Source of the DNA: DSAR01 sp034437315
GTDB lineage: Bacteria; Chloroflexota; Anaerolineae; B4-G1
Length of the DNA: 5,918 nt
Direction: 5' to 3'
Assembly: GCA_034437315.1 (NCBI GenBank)
Contig: DAOTUC010000159.1
Coordinates: 1 to 5,918 of the forward strand
Shown here: one piece after another, positions 1-5,918 of the stretch
Layout of the letters: every line of letters begins with the position of its first letter
Numbering within the stretch: the stretch's first letter is position 1
Program-made: the position numbers and the translations under genes
Notes under the pieces: model-generated
Seen by the model: the letters and a program-made list of their open reading frames with translations, nothing else
What the model was told of the DNA's origin: nothing
Database searches by the model: none

Positions 1-170
1 CTGCTGAAATTGGGAATCCGGGTCAGCCGCCTCCGTTGGGACTGGCCCTAGCACAGAGGTGCTTTTCATCCAGCACAGGTAAACAACGAGTACATCTCAG
101 TTGTGAATAAAATACGCGCGCTGAGTTGAGTACCGGGCGTAGACCACAATCTACGATTGCCCGTCAACAC
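1..170. other. Left-edge non-coding stretch
   Basis: No gene can be supported here. The three + strand frames all close early. A short - strand frame beginning with ATG at 69 stays open to the left edge (23 codons, starting MKSTSVLG) but has only a poor ribosome binding site, so it is not called. The stretch contains the hairpin at 134-163, just past the stop codon of the membrane protein gene, and a loose inverted pair CTCAG/CTGAG around 95-125 with a 20-base loop, which is too weak to interpret. Confidence 0.4.
134..163 (-). terminator. Hairpin just past the membrane protein gene, terminator-like without a U-tract
   Basis: CGGG-CGTAGA (134-143) pairs with TCTACG (150-155) and CCCG (160-163), giving a ten base-pair stem with a six-base loop and a four-base bulge (ATTG, 156-159). 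It begins seven bases past the stop codon of the - strand gene, which is the expected place for a 3' end structure. No run of U follows in the - direction, so it may be a processing or stabilising hairpin and not an intrinsic terminator. Confidence 0.35.
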
Positions 171-1142
171 TTACTCCTCCATCAACAGGGGGCGGATCTT
201 TCCTCGCACGGAACCCCACGAGAACCATAGCAGGTACGCCAGGCCAACGTAGGACAGAAGAAAACACACTTGCTCGGTCACGTATAGATAGGCGAACTCA
301 GAGACACCGATCACGGTCACCATCACCGCCAATACTGCCGCACAGCCGATCACCACCCACCCGAAGAGAGGCACCAGCCAGACGGTCGCCAGGGCGAACG
401 CGAACATAATCAGCGGAAGAAGAATGTCCAACTCCAAAGGATATGACGAGAGTGTAAACAGGGGCGCCACAGCCAGAGCCACCAAGACCGTCCTCAAAAC
501 GGCTTTGCCCAGAGGTTTCGCCCTCGGTTTCAGGGCAGTCGGCCTCGGCACGATCCTGCGCTCCACATACTCCGCCACATGGTCATAGTTCTCTGGCAGG
601 CAGGCCAGCATCATCACCGAACGCCAACTGTTGCGCAGGGTGATCATCAGCTGAGGCCGATTCCGCTCTATCGCGGAGACCTCTTCCCAACTGACGAACT
701 CTCTCGCGCGGGCTGCGGCCAGGCCGCCCAAAGCAGCCGCCTGAGGGCTGCGCCCCAGAACCGCCGCCAGCATCCCCAAGCGGTTGGCCGCTCTCGCCCG
801 TCTATCCACCGACTCCCATAGCGCCCCTTGATCGTCCACGGTGAACCGGACCTGGAACCGGCCTCCGAAGAAGATGAGCATGATGAGCACCATAAGCACT
901 CCCAGCCCCGCCGTCGCCAGGAACGATACCAGCAGCATTGGGGGTATACCCGAAAGCTCCCCGGTCAGGGCCAGAATGAAGGATAGCAGAAGAGCCATAA
1001 AAAGACCGGCGCTGACCACCACCAGGGCGGTCTGCCTCATCACCAGGGGATTGCTCAACAGGGAGATGCTCGTCTCCCAACTGATGCTCTCTCCTTGCAA
1101 CTGAGCACTGCGCCGCTCATAGGACGAGGGTATTTCGCTCAT
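171..1142 (-). CDS. Multi-pass membrane protein with a central PH-like soluble domain, function unknown
   Basis: A 323-residue integral membrane protein that I cannot assign to a named family. The start at 1142 is chosen because AAGGAGG (1149-1155) lies six bases upstream; an in-frame ATG at 1274 would add 44 low-complexity residues and has no such signal. The first 35 residues are polar. Two hydrophobic segments follow at about 37-61 and 66-92. A soluble portion at about 95-205 contains FQVRFTVDDQG, a basic Ala-rich stretch (113-148), then SWEEVSAIERNRPQLMITLR and a terminal helix. This strand pattern, with SWEEV and a final amphipathic helix, resembles bacterial PH-like (YcxB-type) domains, which is an inference from pattern alone. 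Four more hydrophobic segments lie at about 213-231, 238-256, 258-282 and 288-308, followed by a short basic tail ending MEE. It is divergent from brxF, 868 bases away, so is most likely an unrelated flanking gene. A membrane-associated accessory role in defence cannot be excluded. Confidence 0.82.
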   Translation of the reverse strand: MSEIPSSYERRSAQLQGESISWETSISLLSNPLVMRQTALVVVSAGLFMALLLSFILALTGELSGIPPMLLVSFLATAGLGVLMVLIMLIFFGGRFQVRFTVDDQGALWESVDRRARAANRLGMLAAVLGRSPQAAALGGLAAARAREFVSWEEVSAIERNRPQLMITLRNSWRSVMMLACLPENYDHVAEYVERRIVPRPTALKPRAKPLGKAVLRTVLVALAVAPLFTLSSYPLELDILLPLIMFAFALATVWLVPLFGWVVIGCAAVLAVMVTVIGVSEFAYLYVTEQVCFLLSYVGLAYLLWFSWGSVRGKIRPLLMEE

Positions 1143-1148
1143 AGTGCT

Positions 1149-1155
1149 CCTCCTT
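1149..1155 (-). promoter_or_regulatory. Ribosome binding site of the membrane protein gene, decides its start
   Basis: On the - strand this reads AAGGAGG, a near-perfect anti-16S complement, with six bases to the ATG at 1142. It shows that the downstream ATG is the real start and that the in-frame extension back to 1274 is untranslated leader. Confidence 0.85.
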
Positions 1156-1397
1156 GTCGTCGCCGATTTAGACGACTGAGTGGATGTGTTCGACTGCAAA
1201 ATTCCAGAGGGTCCACTTTCTTTTTGATGTGCAGATTTTGAAAGCAGGATGGGGTAAAAAACAACCCACCACACCGTTCTCGACGGCGGGCGGGCGCTTG
1301 CCTAATGATGAAGGGTATGCTATCATAAGTTTACCTGGGCGGCCCACCCGCCTTGGTCACAGCCTCGGGCTTCTATGTAAGCGCCAGGGCTTTTTCT

Positions 1398-1426
1398 ATT
1401 GTAGCATAGCAATCAAGTGGATGCAA
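1398..1426 (-). promoter_or_regulatory. Possible sigma-70-type promoter directed to the membrane protein gene
   Basis: On the - strand TTGCAT (1426-1421) is followed after 17 bases by TACAAT (1403-1398). The -10 matches five of six consensus positions and the -35 three of six, with ideal spacing. Transcription would begin near 1390 and give a leader of about 250 bases before the ATG at 1142. That is long, so a closer promoter may exist. Confidence 0.3.
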
Positions 1427-1553
1427 ACAAAGATGACGGGGCAAGAGGCATTGGCGCTGGTTTGCCCCTGGCGAGTCGGCGGGATGTCTTTGATCGGCCA
1501 GCAAACGCCATATCATCTGGAAACAATTGGGTGCAGTTACTCCTAGTTACCAC

Positions 1554-1573
1554 GGCAGAATTACTGCCTTTTT
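1554..1573 (+). terminator. Rho-independent terminator-like hairpin
   Basis: GGCAG (1554-1558), loop AATTA, CTGCC (1564-1568), followed at once by TTTTT (1569-1573). The stem is only five base pairs but perfect, and the U-run is in the right place for + strand transcription only. It lies eight bases past the end of the doubtful reading frame at 1184-1546 and about 350 bases before the brxF promoter-like element, so it could stop read-through into the defence operon or end a short transcript. Confidence 0.4.
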
Positions 1574-1671
1574 GCATAGCAAGTATGTACAAAAATTACC
1601 TGACCGCAGTAATCTAATACAAAAGAGCCGCCAAAAACGCTCATAAACGCAGTCATTTAAGCCTTTGACTC

Positions 1672-1717
1672 ATTTTTGCAGCTTTAAGTTGGATGTTATA
1701 GCGATTTTTGCAACTTT
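1672..1717 (+). repeat. Pair of 14-bp direct repeats, 32 bp apart
   Basis: ATTTTTGCAGCTTT at 1672-1685 and ATTTTTGCAACTTT at 1704-1717 agree at 13 of 14 positions. The start-to-start distance of 32 bp is about three helical turns, so a protein binding both copies would contact the same face of the DNA. The shorter core TTTTTGCA also occurs at 1569-1576. The repeats lie about 210-250 bp before the brxF promoter-like element. They could be operator sites, but the AT-rich background makes chance similarity possible. Confidence 0.35.
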
Positions 1718-1924
1718 CATAGGGCTGGTAACTGAGAGTATCTGTACCCATTCGTTTTCCGGGTCGTTAATATCATCTTGCTTTCTGGGTTGCGAGGGGG
1801 TGGTCCTTATCGGCCTGCGCGCTGGTGGAAACCCGTTAAATTCTAACGCGCGTCTTCCTTTGTGTTATCCGGCGTCCTCAGCAAGCGCAGCTTGGCAATG
1901 GAGCATCAAATCTATCAATTTAAC

Positions 1925-1952
1925 TTGCTTAGATTGCTAGGTGTAGTACAAT
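1925..1952 (+). promoter_or_regulatory. Possible promoter of the brxF-brxC operon
   Basis: TTGCTT (1925-1930), a 16-base spacer, then TACAAT (1947-1952, five of six consensus positions). Transcription would start near 1959-1962 and leave about 50 bases to the preferred brxF start at 2011. A short direct repeat, TTGCTTAGA then TTGCTAGG from 1925, overlaps the -35 and could be a regulator site, though nothing else supports that. It is the best match in the AT-rich stretch right before the first defence gene. Confidence 0.4.
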
Positions 1953-2010
1953 AATAAAAAGCGATGGCCCAACTTTGCCCGGCAAAACCTATGTGGGCAT
2001 GAGAGGTTGT

Positions 2011-2454
2011 ATGCGCGATCCCATCTCCGAATTTCTTCATTCACCTCGCACTTGTCTCCTTCTTGTCTCGCCGAATACTCAGAAGCTGGCGGACAAGATT
2101 GACGAGTTGTTGGTGCTATATGATTATCCTTGCCTGTCGATAGGACGAGCGCTTAGCGAAGCCTTGCTTTTTACGTTGCCCAAGCACCGGCTCCATACAG
2201 CCAATCAATGGGTCAGGCGCCAGGTCAGCGAGATGACGCCTGGTCCCATTCTAATCACGCGAATGACCCTGCTGTTCCATCCCTCTCTTGAGCTGGACCC
2301 CCTACGATTGATGCGCGATGTTAGCCGGAGGACCCGAATGATCGTTGCCTGGCCCGGTGATTACACGGATAATGTTCTGACCTATGCAACGCCTACACAC
2401 AGCCACTACCGCACCTGGCGCAATCCTCAAATGGATATCGTCACGTTCGCTTGA
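2011..2454 (+). CDS. brxF: BrxF, BREX-3 system small protein, with a degenerate P-loop
   Basis: A 147-residue soluble protein recognised as BrxF, a small protein specific to type 3 BREX that normally carries a P-loop. The family's most telling region is the C-terminal half: LLFHPSLELDPLRLMRDVSR (87-106), then MIVAWPG (110-116), LTYATP (123-128) and HYRTW (132-136). Before it, residues 37-60 match the segment where the family has a strand and a conserved Leu-Ser helix. Where a Walker A should sit, after the strand LLLVS (16-20), the sequence is SPNTQKLADK, without the Gly-x-Gly-Lys-Ser pattern. At the Walker B position, ILITRMTLLF (80-89), the usual Asp is Thr. Nucleotide binding is therefore doubtful. 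The reading frame is intact, and no neighbouring frame restores a Walker A. Start: ATG at 2011 has AGAGG at 2002-2006. An ATG at 1999 and a TTG at 1975 are in frame but have no ribosome binding site. brxC follows after 24 bases. Family assignment is from remembered family features. Confidence 0.8.
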   Translation: MRDPISEFLHSPRTCLLLVSPNTQKLADKIDELLVLYDYPCLSIGRALSEALLFTLPKHRLHTANQWVRRQVSEMTPGPILITRMTLLFHPSLELDPLRLMRDVSRRTRMIVAWPGDYTDNVLTYATPTHSHYRTWRNPQMDIVTFA

Positions 2455-2466
2455 CGCCTGATTGAA

Positions 2467-2472
2467 AAGGAG
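2467..2472 (+). promoter_or_regulatory. Ribosome binding site of brxC
   Basis: AAGGAG, six bases before the ATG at 2479 and inside the 24-base gap after the brxF stop. It fixes the brxC start and suggests that brxC is translated efficiently on its own, not only by coupling to brxF. Confidence 0.8.
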
Positions 2473-2478
2473 CTCCCC

Positions 2479-5400
2479 ATGCACTACCGCGACCTGGTCC
2501 AATTTGATCCTATCGAGACCATCATTCAACTGCGTGACGCAGATCAAGAGCAGGCTGCCCGTGACCTGATTCGCACTTACGTCATCTCTGACCGGATGGC
2601 AGATCAGCTCGTCAATGTAGTCATTCCTCAGCTTCAGTTCCTCAGACCGCGCGACAACAAAGGCGTGCTCATCGTCGGCAACTACGGCACCGGCAAATCC
2701 CACCTGATGGCCGTCGTCTCCGCGATTGCGGAACACGATCATCTCGTGGAGGCGTTGGATCATCCGGACGTGCAGGAGGCATCCGCGTCCATCGCCGGAC
2801 GCTTCAAGGTCGCCCGCACGGAGATCGGTGGGGTGACCGGCAGCCTGCGCGATATTCTCCTTCGCGAAGTGGAGATCGCGCTGGAGGCCTGGGGGACGCC
2901 CTATACCTTTCCACCGGCTGACGAGATCACCAATAACAAGAACGCCCTCATCGAGGCGATGGGCGCTTTCCAGGAACGTTATCCTGAGCAGGGCCTTCTG
3001 CTGGTCGTCGATGAGTTGCTCGATTACCTGCGCACGCGCGAGGAGCGACAATTGATCCTCGACCTGGGTTTCTTGCGCGAATTGGGCGAGGTGGCTGCGC
3101 TGACGCCCTTTCGCTTCCTGGCCGGTTTGCAGGAGACGCTATTTGACAGTCCGCGCTTCGCTTTCGTCGCGCAACAGCTACGCCGTGTGCGCGACCGCTT
3201 CGAGCAAGTGCGCATCGTGCGTGAGGACATCGCCTACGTGGTCTCTCACCGATTGCTCCAGAAGAACGACGAGCAACTGGCCCGTATCACCGAGCACCTG
3301 CGCCCATTCACCCATCTATATGGCCAAATGGCCGAGCGGCTGGACGAGTTCGCCCAGCTTTTTCCCATCCATCCGGCCTACCTGGAGACCTTCGAGCGCG
3401 TCTCGGTAGCCGAGAAGCGGGAGGTCTTGAAGACCTTCAGCCAGGCGATGCGCGCATTGCTCGATGAGGCGGTGCCAACCGATCAACCCGGCCTGATTTC
3501 CTACGATCACTACTGGGACATTCTACGCGGCAATCCCAGCATGCGCGGCTTGCCCGACGTGGCCAAGGTGATCGAAAAGAGCAACGTGCTGGAGGGCCGC
3601 ATCCGCAACGCTTACACCCGGCCCGGGCTGCGGCCGATCGCGCTGCGCATCGTTCACGCGCTGAGTGTGCATCGGCTGACCACTCACGACATCCGCGCGC
3701 CGCTGGGCGTCACGCCGGAGGAGTTGCGCGATGAACTGTGCCTCTTCCGTCCCTTGCCAGAACCATCGGCCGACTTCCTGCTCAGCCAGGTACAGGTGGC
3801 GCTGCGCGAGATCGAGCGCACCGTCACCGGCCAATACATCTCCTACAATGAGGCAAATGGACAGTACTACCTGGACATCGAGAAGGATATCGACTTCGAG
3901 GCCAAGATCCGGGAGCGGGGTGAGTTTATGGAGGAGGGTGATCTCAATCGCTACTTCTTCAATGGCTTGCGCCGCGCGCTCAATCTCAGCGAGACCACGT
4001 ATTCGACCGGTCATCGTATCTGGCTCTACGAATTGCCGTGGATTGAGCGGGCGGATCAACGATCGCCGGTGGTGACCCGCCCTGGCTATCTCTTCTTTGG
4101 CGCCCCCGACGAACGAAGCACGGCCCAGCCGCCGCGCGATTTCTACGTCTACATCATGCCGCCCTTCATCAATCGTCAATGGCACGATGGACAACGCGCG
4201 GATGAGGTCATCTTCCAATTGAGCGGGCTGGACCAGACCTTCGAGGATCGGGTGCGCCTCTACGCTGGCGCTCGCGCGATGGCCCAGGAAGCCGCATCCC
4301 ACCGGACGACCTACGCTGAAAAGGCGGATGAGTACCTGGGTAAGCTCCTGAGATGGCTACGCGACTATTTTCCCGATCACCTGCAGGTCACCTATCAGGG
4401 CGTGACTAATCCCGTCGGAACGGTGCTGTCCGGCGCACAAAGTTCTGCCAGCGAGACGATGGAGGAACTGATCCGCCTGATCGCTGCCCATCTGCTAGCT
4501 CCTGAGTTCGAGGAACGGTATCCCGATTATCCCGCCTTTGAGCGCTTGACCCGCCCCGTCACCGAATCGGCCCGCCCCACCGCCGCGATGGACGCGATCC
4601 GCTTCCTGGCCGGGCGTGGACGCACCAACCTGGCGATAGGCGTGTTGGATGGCCTGGCGCTATTGGACGATGAGGATCAAGTGCGCCCTTACCAATCCCG
4701 CTACGCCCGCCGCTATCTCGACCTGCTACAGGAGAAGCCGGAGAGTCAAGTCGTCAATCGTGGGGAATTGATCGAGCAGGTCTCCGGCGGCATCCAGCCA
4801 ATCGAAAAGGACATCTTCTTCCAACTGGAACCGGAATGGGCCGTAGTGGTGCTTCTATCCCTGGTCTACCACGGGGACATCGTGCTCAACTTGGGCGGGC
4901 GTGAGACGCTGGACGCCGGTAACATTGAGCGCGCGGCCACGCGGGCAATGGTTGATCTGGTCGACTTCCGTTTCTACAAGCGGCCGCGCACGCTGCCGCT
5001 CAACCTGTGGGTGATGGTCTTCGAGGGGCTGGGGCTTCCTCCGGGCCGGGTGCGGGACGAAAACACCCGCCGGGATGCGGTGAGAGACCTCCAGCATGTC
5101 GTCGGCGAGGAGTTGGAACGGGTCGCCACACTCGAAGGGCGGCTCCAACAGGGCCTGCGCCTGTGGAATGAGGCGGTCTTCACCGACCGTTTCGATTACG
5201 AGGTTGAGAGCGGCGCGGTGGTGGGCAATCATCCCGATGTGTCTTTCTCCCGCACTGAGTTGCTGCCGCACCTGCGCGGTTACAAGCAGTTCCTGGAGGA
5301 TTTGAATCGTTTCGACACAGTGGGTAAGCTGCGCAATCTGCGGATGACCGTGACCCAGGTACAGGAGGCGCTCGATCAACAAGCCGTGGTTGAGCGGGCC

Positions 5401-5918
5401 GGGCAGTTGCTCGATCTGGTCGGTCGCATCCAGCCGTTGACCGCTTACCTGGCCGAGGCCCAGGCCAACCTGCCCTCCGGTCCGGAATCGCCTCACGCTT
5501 GGTCAGAGCGGGCGACGGCGATGCGCAAATCGCTGGTCGACGACGTGCGTCGCTTCGGCGGCGGCGATGAAGGCGATGAGGCAATTGACCCCATGCACTT
5601 CAACGCCCTTTCGCGCCAGTTGGAGGCGCTCAAGGCGGATTACGTGGCCGCCTACGCCGAGCAGCACCGCCGATTGGTGCTCGGCCCCCAGGCGGACGAC
5701 CGGCGCCAGCGGCTGTACAGCGATGCACGGCTGACCGCCCTCAACGCGCTGGCGGCCATCGACCTGCTCAGCGGGAGCGAGTTGGATGGCTGGAAGCAGC
5801 GGATGACGGGCCTGCCCGCCTGCCGCGAGTTCCACGAGAGCGCCATCGACGACACGCCGACCTGTCCCTTCTGCCACCTGCGACCGGCGCAGCGCCGGGA
5901 CGTGCGAGCCAATCAGAC
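2479..5918 (+). CDS. brxC: BrxC/PglY-type AAA+ ATPase of a BREX-3 system (DUF6079-like), 3' end outside the window
   Basis: A large P-loop ATPase, the BREX component thought to power or assemble the defence complex that stops phage DNA replication. 1146 codons are present without a stop, and the C-terminus is cut off by the window edge. Domains: an N-terminal AAA+ module at about 45-330 with Walker A GNYGTGKS (67-74), Walker B LLLVVDE (173-179), a sensor-like strand FRFLAGLQE (211-219), and RVRDRFEQVRIVREDIAYVV (236-255), the sort of Arg-rich segment where a trans-acting arginine could lie. A long, mostly helical region of about 800 residues follows with no motif I know. Near the end C1115, H1119, C1129, C1132 and H1133 (pattern CPFCH) look like a zinc-binding knuckle. 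Length fits the roughly 1200-residue DUF6079 family, so probably fewer than 100 residues are missing. It sits 24 bases after brxF, as in type 3 BREX order. I am confident in the ATPase class; the exact type rests mainly on brxF next door. Confidence 0.85.
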   Translation, partial: MHYRDLVQFDPIETIIQLRDADQEQAARDLIRTYVISDRMADQLVNVVIPQLQFLRPRDNKGVLIVGNYGTGKSHLMAVVSAIAEHDHLVEALDHPDVQEASASIAGRFKVARTEIGGVTGSLRDILLREVEIALEAWGTPYTFPPADEITNNKNALIEAMGAFQERYPEQGLLLVVDELLDYLRTREERQLILDLGFLRELGEVAALTPFRFLAGLQETLFDSPRFAFVAQQLRRVRDRFEQVRIVREDIAYVVSHRLLQKNDEQLARITEHLRPFTHLYGQMAERLDEFAQLFPIHPAYLETFERVSVAEKREVLKTFSQAMRALLDEAVPTDQPGLISYDHYWDILRGNPSMRGLPDVAKVIEKSNVLEGRIRNAYTRPGLRPIALRIVHALSVHRLTTHDIRAPLGVTPEELRDELCLFRPLPEPSADFLLSQVQVALREIERTVTGQYISYNEANGQYYLDIEKDIDFEAKIRERGEFMEEGDLNRYFFNGLRRALNLSETTYSTGHRIWLYELPWIERADQRSPVVTRPGYLFFGAPDERSTAQPPRDFYVYIMPPFINRQWHDGQRADEVIFQLSGLDQTFEDRVRLYAGARAMAQEAASHRTTYAEKADEYLGKLLRWLRDYFPDHLQVTYQGVTNPVGTVLSGAQSSASETMEELIRLIAAHLLAPEFEERYPDYPAFERLTRPVTESARPTAAMDAIRFLAGRGRTNLAIGVLDGLALLDDEDQVRPYQSRYARRYLDLLQEKPESQVVNRGELIEQVSGGIQPIEKDIFFQLEPEWAVVVLLSLVYHGDIVLNLGGRETLDAGNIERAATRAMVDLVDFRFYKRPRTLPLNLWVMVFEGLGLPPGRVRDENTRRDAVRDLQHVVGEELERVATLEGRLQQGLRLWNEAVFTDRFDYEVESGAVVGNHPDVSFSRTELLPHLRGYKQFLEDLNRFDTVGKLRNLRMTVTQVQEALDQQAVVERAGQLLDLVGRIQPLTAYLAEAQANLPSGPESPHAWSERATAMRKSLVDDVRRFGGGDEGDEAIDPMHFNALSRQLEALKADYVAAYAEQHRRLVLGPQADDRRQRLYSDARLTALNALAAIDLLSGSELDGWKQRMTGLPACREFHESAIDDTPTCPFCHLRPAQRRDVRANQ

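Larger units (their letters stand above)
1143..2010. other. Long divergent intergenic region between the membrane gene and brxF
   Basis: I see no convincing gene in these 868 bases. The + strand frames at 1184-1546, 1417-1617 and 1665-1940 encode Cys- and Trp-scattered, family-less peptides without good ribosome binding sites. No tRNA-like T-loop or CRISPR-like repeat series was found. The left part (about 1290-1400) is GC-rich with small inverted repeats. The right part (about 1555-1960) is clearly richer in A+T than the genes on either side. It holds a possible promoter towards each flanking gene, a terminator-like hairpin and a direct repeat pair, each listed separately. The length is generous for a simple divergent promoter, so a small RNA or decayed gene could be hidden here. 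Confidence 0.5.

Noticed and set aside
1..69. Possible start of another - strand gene (MKSTSVLG...)
   Set aside because: There are only 23 codons before the window edge, with a poor ribosome binding site and nothing recognisable.
1143..1274. 44-residue N-terminal extension of the membrane protein
   Set aside because: The extension is low-complexity Ser/Thr-rich, while the ATG at 1142 has a near-perfect Shine-Dalgarno sequence at ideal spacing.
1651..1677. AGTCA/TGACT inverted repeat followed by CATTTTT as a terminator
   Set aside because: The stem is five base pairs of mixed composition with a ten-base loop in an AT-rich background, which is too weak to call.
1834..1894. Small inverted repeats CGTTA-aattc-TAACG and CAAGC-gca-GCTTG
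   Set aside because: Both are five-base stems with no U-run and no link to a start or stop codon; they are expected by chance in a region this long.
1665..1940. 91-codon + strand frame in the AT-rich spacer
   Set aside because: It has a non-ATG start without a ribosome binding site and a random-looking sequence with many Cys and Ser, and it runs through the promoter-like -35 of brxF.
2302..3051. Long - strand open frame of 249 codons
   Set aside because: It lies antisense to the end of brxF and to the Walker A/B part of brxC, which has clear motifs and a strong ribosome binding site. The antisense protein has no recognisable domain; such frames are common opposite GC-rich genes.
3523..4302. 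Long - strand open frame of 259 codons
   Set aside because: It is fully antisense to brxC, has no domain or ribosome binding site I can see, and its composition is that of a codon shadow.
4855..5877. Several overlapping - strand frames
   Set aside because: All are antisense to the uninterrupted brxC frame, overlap one another in different frames and are rich in Arg, Pro or Gln as expected for shadows.

Overview
The window looks like bacterial DNA at the left border of a type 3 BREX phage-defence locus. Two genes in the same direction, brxF (147 aa) and the first 1146 codons of a brxC/pglY-type AAA+ ATPase, fill positions 2011 to 5918 on the + strand. They match the first two genes of the established BREX-3 order (brxF, brxC, pglXI, brxHII, pglZ, brxA). 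The remaining four would lie beyond the right edge and are not visible, so the type 3 assignment rests on brxF and on the gene order.

Layout: positions 1-170 hold no gene I can support, only a hairpin just past the end of the next gene. Positions 171-1142 (- strand) encode a six-helix membrane protein with a soluble central domain resembling a bacterial PH-like fold. It has a textbook ribosome binding site and is probably a flanking chromosomal gene, not part of the defence system. Positions 1143-2010 form a long divergent intergenic region, visibly richer in A+T on its right side. It contains a possible promoter for the membrane protein, a rho-independent terminator-like hairpin on the + strand, a pair of near-identical 14-bp direct repeats 32 bp apart, and a promoter-like element just upstream of brxF. 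brxF and brxC are separated by only 24 bases, and brxC has its own strong Shine-Dalgarno sequence, so they are most likely co-transcribed.

How the genes work together: in BREX, a PglX methylase marks host DNA, and a complex including BrxC and the phosphatase-like PglZ blocks replication of unmarked phage DNA. BrxF is a small protein specific to type 3, normally annotated as P-loop-containing. The most unusual point here is that this BrxF keeps the diagnostic C-terminal half of the family but has lost a recognisable Walker A loop, and its Walker B position also lacks an acidic residue. BrxC by contrast has intact Walker A and Walker B motifs.

Organism: the GC-rich coding regions, the strong AGGAGG-type ribosome binding sites and the overall look of the proteins are compatible with Chloroflexota or a similar environmental GC-rich bacterium. 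No phylogenetic marker is present, so this is a weak guess.
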